A stretch of DNA of 64,000 bases. Source: Heliopora coerulea (Eukaryota; Cnidaria; Anthozoa; Scleralcyonacea; Helioporidae). The stretch spans positions 1,811,001 to 1,875,000 of the forward strand of contig JASJOG010000025.1 of NCBI GenBank assembly GCA_030142905.1, written 5' to 3'. Shown here piece by piece: positions 23,330 through 32,300 of the stretch. Under the pieces are notes generated by a model that was not told the origin of the DNA, searched no databases, and saw only the letters and a list, made by a program, of their open reading frames with translations. Position 1 is the first letter of the stretch. Every line of letters starts with the position of its first letter. Position numbers and translations under genes: made by a program.

Positions 23330-24448
23330 GCATTTTTATAGCTATTTGTTTGTTCTAGTTTGAGTAATTCTTAAAAATTGTTTTGTTCAAGAAAGCGACT
23401 GACAACATTTGAAGAACGTTTAGCGACAACAAATGGTTGAACAATGTTTGACTTTCACTGAGAAATTTCTGAAAAACTGTTTCAATTATTGATGAAAACG
23501 AAAAAACATGTTAAAAACAATCAGAGACTACAAATTGTTCATCAATATTGTGATAATAATGTAAATAGAGGTATACAAGGGTGAAACTGGTGTATTTATA
23601 CTTGATCCCGAAAATTCGAAACCCCGCTAATTCGAAGTATTTTTAGTTTCCCTTAAGACTTCGAATTATCGGGGTTCAATTGTACAACTCTACTCACAGA
23701 TGAAATACAAAACATTCGAAAGCTTATGTCATGAAACGGGTTCACCAAACGTATGTCCGCATAACATATCAAAACGTTCAGCACAGACCAAACCCCACCT
23801 AACCCTGACGATCTTACCTAGATCACCGAAGAAACTTCACAGCCCCCCAAAATATGGCTCCGTCTACCATATATTGGCAAACGTGGCACTGTCTAACTCC
23901 GGAAATTCCAGAAGAATCTCCCGCGCTTGATAAGATGTCCCTGTCGATTAGTTGTCAACTGGAAGACCACCACTACAAACTGTCTTTTGTCGTGCAAGGA
24001 CAAAACACCAAAAGAATACCAAAGTTCTGTGGTATACAGCTTTTCTTGCCCAGGTTGCCAACAATCATACATCGGAAAAACAGACAGATGATTTTTCACT
24101 AGAATAAAAGAACACACGACTTGCCCGGACTCCGAAATTCACAACCACATCAATTCTTGTGAACAATTTCAGCACATCAAATCACTCTTTCAAATTTCGC
24201 TAGCGAACAAAACCCGGACGAAACCTTACAAATCAGTTTATGTGACTTTATATTTAATAACTGCGTAATTATTGACAAAGCCGACCACCGGTCGACATTG
24301 CTTTACAAGGAAGCGCTCGCCATCCGCCGCCTGAAACCACAGCTCAACCATGGGACTAAAGCATCCCGAGAACTCATTATTTTCTATTAATAGATCTTAC
24401 GTGATTGTTATTTGTATAAGTAGATCCCACCTGTAACCCAGCAGCATT

Positions 24449-24481
24449 CCTGATGATGACTACAGCCTAGCCGAAACGTCG
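24449..24481 (+). ncRNA. Hammerhead ribozyme motif in PLE B tail
   Basis: CUGAUGA, a short stem II (CUA...UAG) with loop, then CGAAAC and GUC: the full consensus hammerhead core with the commonest CUGAUGA and GUC versions. Confidence 0.8.
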
Positions 24482-24544
24482 AATAAATTAAATATGTTAT
24501 CGATTTTCGGAGTTACCGTTGTTGTGTATTTTATGACCAAAACC

Positions 24545-24920
24545 CTAAGAAGCATTGAATAGCTGCCGTAGTACTGTTTTTCTGCACCAAGGTCAGTATA
24601 AACTTGAACAAGGCATCCTCCCTACTTCTTTACCGCATCCAAGAAATAAGACGCAATGTTGTCAGGATAATTGTTCGAGCGGGTGAGTAGTAACCAAAGA
24701 ACTTTACGGCTCCAGCCATCGATGCAGCCGTGTATAGCAAATCCACAGGGTTTTAGTTTGTCATAACCATCTGCATGCCATACTGCATTGGGTCCTTCGT
24801 TTTGGTAGATCGTTCTTTTCAGCTTGTGGGCTCTACGTAAATCACATCCCTCGCGGTCGAGCTCTCTTAACAGAAGTTGAACAACTTATCCGTGGAATTT
24901 GGTGACCTTTCATCTGCAAT
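24545..24920 (-). pseudogene. Integrase-core transposase, N-terminal half
   Basis: Read from about 24920 down: VVQLLLRELDREGCDLRRAHK, NEGPNAVWHADGYDKLKPCG, then FAIHGCIDGWSRKVLWLLL, SNNYPDNIASYFLDAV, a TAG, and VQVYTDLGAEK ending at the PLE. The Asp of W-H-A-D-G-Y-D and the Asp of Y-T-D-L-G are the first two catalytic acids of this integrase-core (rve-related) family. One in-frame stop and a probable upstream frame change near 24885. It joins the C-terminal half at 19495-20107 across the PLE. Confidence 0.8.
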
Positions 24921-24949
24921 GTGTGTCAGACATACCTGCATCCTCCCAA

Positions 24950-25318
24950 GCACTCTGTATGGCAAGCCATACCTGACAAAAGTGTATCGAGTTTTAATTC
25001 ACTACTCAACGAACGCCAAATCTGGTTTAACATTGTGTTGACAGATTCGAGAAAGGCTCTCGGCTCCTCATGGCCAAGTGAAGATGACGCCACGTTTGTT
25101 TAACTACAAACGACCGCTGGCCAGACATACAGTCGGACATATCGCCATATGATTACTTTCTCGCCTTACGATTACTTTCTCGCCTTACGATTTATACTTT
25201 CTCTACATACGATTACTTTTCTCGACCATCAGTTCATCGATTTCGACTATCGATTTACATTTCTGGAGTAGTGAATTAAAACTCGATACACTTTCGTCAG
25301 GTATGGCTTGCCATAACT
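24950..25318. repeat. ~50-bp inverted duplication inside transposase gene
   Basis: About 24952-25010 (+) and 25262-25318 (-) encode the same segment, WQAIPD(K/E)SVSSFNSLL, in opposite orientation. Between them are ATTACTTTCTCGCC-type short tandem repeats (25150-25220). It marks an inversion/duplication of the N-terminal coding part of the integrase-core transposase. Confidence 0.7.
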
Positions 25319-25363
25319 CTGCACTATCAAGAAGCACACTTATTTCGGCAACAACCAAATCAA

Positions 25364-25539
25364 TGTTATAATATAGTGACGTGCAGTCACGTGAATAAGT
25401 GAACAGGACGCGGGAAAAGAACAATACGTAATATCAGTGAAAGAGATATATGTCGAAGCGAGGAAGGCGAACTCTCGAAGTGGAGAAACTGTTTGTTCAT
25501 ATTTAAATGTGTGTTAAGTGATAATAAAGCATTATTATA
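25364..25539 (+). repeat. 5' LTR
   Basis: 176 bp, begins TGTTATAATATAG and includes AATAAAG near its end. ~90% similar by eye to the 3' copy. Confidence 0.8.
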
Positions 25540-26446
25540 TTGGCGACGAGGATAACGATGGCAACAAAACTTACTCATCTCGCACCGCCTCCTCCTTTTG
25601 AAGCTGAAAGTGATAATTCATCGCTAGCACAACGGTGGAAAGAATGGCGCGAACGCTTTGAAATGTATTTACTGGCAGCTAACATCACGGACGCCAAGCA
25701 AAAACGAGCTTTACTTCTCTACGTCGCTGGACCAGCTGTCCACAAGATTTTCAACACACTGACCAAAACTGGGACGGATTATAAAACGGCAATCGAGAAA
25801 TTAGACACCTATTTTCAACCAAAGAAGAATTTAATCTACGAACGATACGTATTTAAGCAAACACGACCCAAACCTGATGAAGCGGCGGATCATTTTATTA
25901 CACGTCTCCGTCAACAAGCCGAAACCTGCGAATTTGCTAACCTGGACGATGAAATTCGCGACCAGTTTGTTATGACTTGGCCTTCGAAGACATTTCGTAC
26001 AAAACTCCTTCGAGAACCGTCTCTCACACTTGAAAAGCTTCAAGAATTGGCCCGTGCACAAGAACTTGCAGATCGCCAGGCTCGTATTATGACCGAATCC
26101 GATGACACCAAGCTGCTTAACCGTCCGACAAAATCCGCGTGGTTCATTTGGCAGCGAAGGAAAGGCTGTCAACTGTCGGAATTGTGGAAATAAATACACG
26201 GCAGGTCACAAACAACTTTGCCCAGCGCAAGGCAAGTCATGCAATTCTTGTGGAAAGTTAAATGATTTCTCGAAAGTCTGCCGCAGTTCAGCGAAACCGA
26301 AGCCCAGATTCCCGCCGCAGAAGAGATCAAAAGATCAAAAACGTGACAATCGTGTCCATGCAACGAGTGAAGAAACGCAAGACAGTTCAGATAATCAATT
26401 CACTTTCACCTTGTCAACTAATCACAACAACAATCTCACAGAATAA
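25540..26446 (+). pseudogene. Gypsy Gag with zinc knuckles, frameshifted
   Basis: The first frame (25558-26130) is a capsid-like Gag: RWKEWRERFEMYLLAANI, AKQKRALLLYVAGPAVHKIF, FQPKKNLIYERYVF and ADHFITRLRQQAETCEF. Around 26120 the frame shifts to another carrying two CCHC-like knuckles (CRNCGNKYTAGHKQLC, and CNSCGKLNDFSKVC in which Asp replaces the His). Gag packages element RNA. The frame ends with a stop near 26446 before any protease. Confidence 0.8.
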
Positions 26447-26540
26447 AGTAAATGGTTTGAACCTGGGAGAATCGTAACATGTTTGAGGAAGTTGATCGTC
26501 CAGGTTAGTGTAGTCTTGAGAAAGACTGTTGGTTGAAGTG

Positions 26541-26580
26541 ACTGACGTTTCGACAGCCTTAGCAGCGGTCATCTTCAGAG
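26541..26580 (-). ncRNA. Hammerhead-like motif in PLE-tail fragment
   Basis: On the - strand CUGAAGA, weak stem II (GAC...GUC), CGAAAC, GUC. It sits in a ~250-bp - strand fragment (26480-26740) of PLE pseudo-LTR type that fills the deleted pol of the gypsy. Confidence 0.6.
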
Positions 26581-26795
26581 TCAAAAGGAGAGTAAATGTC
26601 AGGTTCGCCTGTATTTGTATCTGGCTCGTGCGTGATAAGTGGGCGGTCGTATTAGTCATGGAGGTGTGATATTTGGCGAGAAGCAATGGGTGTGGTTGTG
26701 TAGGTGTTAATTATCACGTGCGAGCAGCCAATAGACTTACACTTCGACAAACTGTTGTTCCTCATCACGTGTTGTTCCTCATGCAATACGTCATC

Positions 26796-27088
26796 ATTAC
26801 AATAGAGTTCACCAGAAAGCAACCGAACGTGATGCCAGACAGAAGGAGAAAATGAAAACCTACGCAGATAAACGCAATCACGCCAAGAAGATCGAGTTCA
26901 GAGTTGGGGATTATGTTCTAGTCAAACAAGATAAGCAGTCCAAGCTATCAACGCCATTTAGCAAGTCCACTTACAAGATCACTGCAGTAAAAGGGTCTAT
27001 GATTACAGCGACTGGATCAGACAACTATTACCAGAAATGTTTCCTTGTTCAAACGAGTTCCAACACCAAAACAAGCCAGTCAGGATGA
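26796..27088 (+). pseudogene. Gypsy integrase C-terminal end
   Basis: NRVHQKATERDARQKEKMKTYADKR leads into a chromodomain/SH3-like FRVGDYVLVKQDKQSKLSTPF and YKITAVKGSMITATG. This is the typical end of gypsy Pol integrase. It is only ~95 aa long because of the upstream deletion, and frame is lost near 27030. Confidence 0.75.
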
Positions 27089-27318
27089 AGAGCCCTACAT
27101 CAGTGATGGTGACGACGTAGACAAAGCAACGACAGACACTCGAAGATATCCTACACGAGGACGTCGTCGTGCACCGGACTTCTATAAATAGATCGGACTT
27201 TTATAAATAGATTAACGAACTATCAAAAAACTAGCTGATGCATTTTTTTTGTCGTCAGATTTAATATTCTGTTATTTCTTAAAACATATAATTTTGTCTT
27301 CCGAGAAAAAGGAAGGGA

Positions 27319-27487
27319 TGTAATATAGTGACGTGCAGTCACGTGAATAAGTGAACAGGACGCGGGAAAAGAAGAGTACGTAAGATCGGTCGGAGAGATA
27401 TATGTCGAAGCGACGAAGGCGAACTCTCGAAGTGGAGAAACTGTTCATATTTAAATGTGTGTTAAGTGATAACAAAGCATTACTATA
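27319..27487 (+). repeat. 3' LTR
   Basis: 169 bp. Starts TGTAATATAG right after a purine tract. Differs from the 5' LTR by small substitutions and a 4-bp gap. Confidence 0.8.
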
Positions 27488-27539
27488 ATGATGATTAAAA
27501 ATAACTGTCCTGAGACAAAACTTTGAAATTAATATAAAA

Positions 27540-27832
27540 AGTTCTCATTAGCAAAAAATTTGTCATGAAAAACGAATTTGTCACAAGAAAAAAATGTCAT
27601 GAGAAAAAAAAATGTCATGAAGGAAAAAGTTGTCATGTGAAAACATTTTGTCATGAGAAAAACATGTCATGAATAAAAAATTTGTCAAGTGAAAAAATTT
27701 GCTCACAAGAAATATATGTTGTCACCCGAATTAATTTAGCATCAGGATACAAAAGAAATCTTTTCACGGATTTAAAATAGTTGTGTCAAGCTCAGACCAG
27801 AAATGCTGACATGACACTTGTGGGCCACCGTA
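27540..27832. repeat. Right long TIR with TGTCATGA subterminal array
   Basis: Inverted partner of 18890-19190. Ends TTGTGGGCCACCGTA and carries seven or more TGTCATGA units separated by A-runs. Confidence 0.8.
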
Positions 27833-27961
27833 CTGATGTCCTTTAGGCGACATTGACCTCAGTTGAGCGAAAAATGTGGATGTAGAACTAGACAAAACGT
27901 GGCAAAAAGATGAACATCTTCTCGTTAAGGGAAATGAAGGCTGCCACATGCGATATTGGTC

Positions 27962-28324
27962 CATTGAACTCTAAAAAAGCTTGAACGATACCTGCAAACT
28001 GTAGTTTGAAGCCATCATGGAGGCTGTCATGTGGGTCAATTTGCGGGTCATCCCAGTCCCCTTACGCGATAAAACATGCAACCTATTGTGAAAAACTCCA
28101 CCCAAATTTCGGATTTTTTGACAGTTTTCTTTTTGTCCTTAGTAAAGTGGAAGACAATGTCGTTAGGACTGCATATTTTTTAGAATTGACTGTCCATGAA
28201 AAATAAAAGTTCAGCACAATTTTTTCCCACGCGTGTTTTTGACCCACATGGCTACCTCCATGTCGGCTTCACTCAGTTGTGAAGCCAGAACGAGTTATCG
28301 TTCCAGTCTTTTTAGAGTTCACTG
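27962..28324. mobile_element. hAT-type MITE
   Basis: Ends CATTGAACTCTAAAAAAGC and, reversed, CAGTGAACTCTAAAAAGAC. Flanks TATTGGTC and TGTTGGGC match at 6 of 8 positions. Same family as 56370-57768, with related internal GAAGCCA/GGAGGCTGTC segments. Confidence 0.65.
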
Positions 28325-28332
28325 TGTTGGGC

Positions 28333-29390
28333 CTGTTTTGCGGAACCTGTAGGGGTGGGTGGACTGTAGGACATTTGTCAATCTTTTAAAACGGGATCAG
28401 ACGAAGTGAGATGTGCAAGGGCGACAATCGCTTCCTAAAAGTGGGGGGAGGGAGCCCGCCAAGTGATGTGGAGGCATTCCCTCCGAAAGTTTTTTTTTGA
28501 AATCTAATGTTTATGAAATGCTTTTTCCAACATTTTGAGATTATTTCTTTGGAACAACATTTATACCTTGTTTTTCAATCGAAACGAAGCCATGCATTTC
28601 CGCCAAACAGCAAAAAAGACATTATAATATGACTAAACGAAGTATTATCCATTACAAAATGGCGTCCAAAGAAGAACGATCGGAGTGTAACATAACTTGG
28701 CAAATTTTCATAATTTGTCATGTATTCGAACCAACAATACCTAGGTAGAAATTGGAGCTGAAAAAGAGTATATCGGAAAATCGTAAAGGTAAACATGGAA
28801 CCATAAGCGCCGAGGGAACAGAAATTAGGCTTCAGTTGTTACGAACTTTGCAAAAAGTGGGAAGATCATTATATATGTATGCTCCCTTGTCCAAGAAGTG
28901 AGAGAGATATGTCCCCCGATCCCCCCAGGATTTACGTCCTTGGAGATGTAAGTTGAATTTGCCCTTGAAAGGTGATACTCATTAATTTTTAAGCACATTT
29001 TCAAAATTATTACTATTCATCTTATTCGGTAGGGATGAAACGGTTGAAACTGACGACTTCATGCACAAATAGGTCCGCGAGACGTGTGCATGTGTCCGCT
29101 TCTGCCTGCTATTACAATGACAAGCTCCATGGTTCAATATTTAGGACATGAAAATATTACCAAGGACACGGTCCAAGATGTTTGATTTACTTAAAATACT
29201 TTTCCTTAATCCGGAGTGGATAAATTATTGTCCGCCGGAAGTTCTTGTATGGTAGCCAAATTTGGACATTAATTGGACAGGGCGCGGTGAATTATGACAA
29301 AAAGCCATAATATCTGGGTGTCTGAGTTGGCGACGTGAAACGAACAAACATTTCCTAGGCTGTAATTGAAACCAACGGATCATAGACGAC
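28333..29390. other. Upstream region of the CSRP-like gene
   Basis: No coding feature. It ends in the leader of the CSRP-like gene; the promoter should lie here but no element can be named with confidence. Confidence 0.4.
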
Positions 29391-32300
29391 ATGGTAAGAA
29401 CTTGATTATTCTTCCATACTTACAATCCGTTTCTCAGTAAAGTTTATGGTAACATTAAGACCTTAAGTAGGTACCCATACAAGGCTGTTGATTGTTTACC
29501 TTTCAAAATAAAAAGCCCATGCTTTTCCTTCTTTAAATTTTTTTGTCTCTCACATTCCTTTACCAGTTGAGTTAGTGTGTCGTGTAGAAATTCTGTATGA
29601 ACTATCGAGGTAGACCAAACAAAGATACAGACATGATCACAAAACGTTCGTGTGATGTTGACGTGTTAACTTTGCGGTATAAGTTAACTTTGAAATATTT
29701 ATCTTGGACTGGTTTTGTTGGAGACGTGTTTGTTTTCATATCCAGTCGGAGGGTGTTCACCGAAGTTTATACAAAATATCTTAAAATAGTTGAATCGTGG
29801 TCTACATGTAGTTACTTCACGGCCGAAAACGGCTTTCGTACGAAACACTAGACTCACCAGGGAAGGGGAATTTCAGTGATGTCTACGAACTGACACTATG
29901 TTATAAACCGAACTGTAATCCGCTAAATGTTATTCATTCTTTGTTATTGGAATAAAAACTTCGAAGGATGCTCTGATATTTAATTCATAATCAAAAGTGA
30001 CAAAGCACTTACTTGACAAATGCTACCTGGCTGTTGAGCGTGGTGCAAAAGGAAGTCAATAGCGTCCAGTCTCGGAATCCTAGCGAAGCCTAAGGGTAAT
30101 ATAAACAATTTCTCTTGAAGCAGTCTAGGGGAAAGAACGTTTACTCTAAGCTTAGCATGATCTGTAGTGTGGACGAAAATTTAAGGTATATTTACTGTTA
30201 AATACCAAAGTGGCCAGTAGCATTTAATCATTTCCAGGACTTGTTACACCCAGGGCTCATCCCTGAGATAAGTAAAGTCATCTGGCACTAGCCAGAGTAA
30301 AATATTAAAGTACGCCCTTGCATTTTAATGGGTTAAACAAGGACAGCATAGCAAAATTTTGATTGAGGGGGGGGGGCTCATGATAAAGATACAGCATTTT
30401 GCATGCTTCCCCATGAAATGTCACAGCAAGTGTCCTGAAAAGTAGTTGTCTCAACATTATACAGTGTTTGAAAATAGTGGTGGGAGGGCTACAGTGCTTC
30501 CAGTTCACTTGTCTTTGCTGTCCCTGTTCAATTCTTAATCATGTTATAATTAACTATCAGGTGATTTAAATGTAGTTAAATTCACAATCCTGACTCATTT
30601 TCAAAAATTAAGCACTAATTGTGATTAATTCATTAATGGGAAGGGCTCATCCCACTGATGAGTAAGATTGTCTGGTGTTAACCAGAGTAAAATTAGTGTG
30701 CCATTGCCCCTTAATTAGTTAAAGAGATGGCTGTTAACTCATTAAGGGGCAGGGTTCATCCCCTTTATGAATAAAATTATCTGGTGTTAGCCAGAGTAAA
30801 ATTATGGAGTGTGCCCTTGCCCCTTAATGGTTTAATCATCTTTTTTTTATACAATATGTCCCTTGAAAACATCTGCTGAAACTCTCCCTAACAAGTCTGT
30901 TCCAGCTGACATTTTGACATGACTAAGTCTGCAGCTGATGTGGGATGGTGCATGCACAGATTTTAATGAAGTTTCATGGTAACATTTTAAATAGTATAAT
31001 ATCAAATTAATCCATTAACTCTTTCTGCTCTGAGATGTGTCCCCTTGACAAGTAAAATTGTCTGTAATTATTCAGAGCAAAATTAAAAAATAGGATACAT
31101 ACTTAAATAGTTAAGGGGTGAGGGTGCACTTTAGAATTTTATTCAGGGTAACACCTGATGATTCTATTCAGCCATGTGTGGTTTTTGCCCCTTGATAGGT
31201 TAGTGAGGGGGCAAACTAAATGAACATTAAAACTGAACAATATTGTCAATTTAACATTTCAGATAGAACACTATTGAACAAAAACCCAAAGTCATTCTTT
31301 TTCAGAACAAATTGCATGGTATTGATTGCTGAGCATATGTGTGCCTGGAAGTCAAGGTAGTTGTCACACAAACTTTCAAGCAAAATGAAGGATTTTCCAA
31401 TATATGTACATGTCAAAACAAAAATTCAGGGCTCCCAGTTGGAGCAATTATTTCCCACTTAAAAGAACAAAGCTGGCATTAGATGTCTGTTTTTAAATTA
31501 TGTGAAGTGCAATGCCTGATACCAGTGGCATTCCCAGAGTTAATTTATTAGGGGGGGGGGGCAGAAAACTGACTGTGAGAAACAGACTGTGTGTAGTTTG
31601 ATATTTCAATTTCCTGGTGGCTATCTGGTTTGTATAAACATTTTTCCAGATGGTCAGTGGGCTTGGTGCTCACCACTAAGTCACATCATTTAGGATCATT
31701 GGGTAAATGGCAATGAGTGTTTGTTCAATATCGCACCTGGGAAATCTTGGTTGTAGAAATGAAAGTTTGTGAGATCCAGAACAAGAACAGGTTCAACAAA
31801 GTTCAGTACACTGGTAGGAAATGGGGGGCCAGCCCCCAAATTTATGTACATTTGGAGAGACATGGCCCCCTGGGCCCCCCTAGTGATGGCTATGCCCGTT
31901 ACTGAGGGCATGGTTGTCAATGTGTGACTAACAAAAGTATTTAGGAAACATGTCCCAGATTTCCTAATTAAACCTCTTGAGTAACATTACTTTGGCATGA
32001 ATCACCAGCTCAAGCCCAGAGATTTTCTTTTAAGCAAGAGATTGAAGAAAAAATACTGTAGTTATTCTAAGAAAAAAATTCTTAGATGCAGCACTTTTGT
32101 AAAGTACGAACTCTTCAAGTTTAAAATGCTACAAGATGTGAAAGTCAAGTTTCATTTTACATCTGAAAGCTCTTCAGTGGCATCATTATGGCATTTATGG
32201 TTCTTCTGCATCTGAGTTCCTTTTGCTGTATAAGGTTAGGTGTTAAGAAGCTGGTGGTAACAAATTTCCCCAGTGATGGTGAACTCTGGATTTGTTAGTG

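Larger units (their letters stand above)
20647..23682 (+). mobile_element. pogo/Tigger-like DNA transposon with TA duplication
   Basis: Termini CAGTACAACCCCGATAATTC and, reversed, CAATTGAACCCCGATAATTC, flanked by TA (20645-20646, 23683-23684). The outer TIR unit (GATAATTCGAA) is repeated several times within the left 200 bp. It holds a Tigger transposase (+) and an unrelated opposite-strand ORF at 21062-21511. It inserted into a PLE, so it is younger than that PLE. Confidence 0.9.
20206..24390 (+). pseudogene. PLE reverse transcriptase plus GIY-YIG, split by Tigger
   Basis: 20206-20644: RT from the DLYKQIDGVAMGSPLVPTLA block through FYVRYVDDTLV (catalytic Asp pair) to VHFLDIKITS, then frame loss near 20580. 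After the Tigger, 23685 continues in the same gene region (SNT|TLLTDEIQNIRKL). The GIY-YIG core is at about 24025-24130 (VVYSFSCPGCQQSYIGKTDR, then a TGA, then FFTRIKEH). LLYKEALAIRRLKPQLNHG ends the protein at about 24355. In PLEs the RT copies the template and GIY-YIG cuts the target. Stops and frame changes make this copy dead. Confidence 0.85.
20121..24531 (+). mobile_element. Penelope-like element B with 13-bp TSD, interrupted by Tigger
   Basis: TATGACCAAAACC occurs at 20108-20120 and 24532-24544. The element begins with an inverted piece of its own tail (20150-20205 is the reverse complement of about 24475-24531), then enters the RT domain in mid-gene, so it is 5'-truncated with 5' inversion. 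RT and GIY-YIG follow on the + strand. The 3' end carries a hammerhead. A Tigger sits at a TA at 20645. The host integrase gene reads up to both copies of the TSD. Confidence 0.9.
25364..27487 (+). mobile_element. Ty3/gypsy-type LTR retrotransposon, pol deleted
   Basis: Two LTRs of about 170 bp (25364-25539 and 27319-27487) share GTGACGTGCAGTCACGTGAA, ATATGTCGAAGCGA and the TTAAATGTGTGTTAAGTGAT tail. The 5' LTR is followed directly by TTGGCGACGAGGATAAC, a primer-binding-site type seen in related gypsies. The 3' LTR is preceded by a purine tract (GAGAAAAAGGAAGGGA). Gag and the C-terminal end of integrase remain. Protease, RT, RNase H and most of integrase are gone, replaced around 26470-26780 by PLE-tail sequence. 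No clear target duplication. Confidence 0.85.
18890..27832 (-). mobile_element. Integrase-core DNA transposon with long TIRs, host of nested insertions
   Basis: About 270 bp at 18890-19165 is the inverted copy of about 27550-27832. Both start TACGGTGGCCCACAA. The flanks are CAGATG (18884-18889) and CTGATG (27833-27838), a 6-bp duplication with one mismatch. Inner TIR parts are arrays of TCATGACAA-type units. Its own gene is a - strand DDE integrase-core protein, now split by a PLE (20121-24531), which holds a Tigger (20647-23682). A deleted gypsy (25364-27487) is a separate insertion. TAC...GTA ends, a 6-bp duplication and an integrase-like transposase resemble what I recall for IS3EU-type elements. 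This assignment is inference. Confidence 0.8.
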
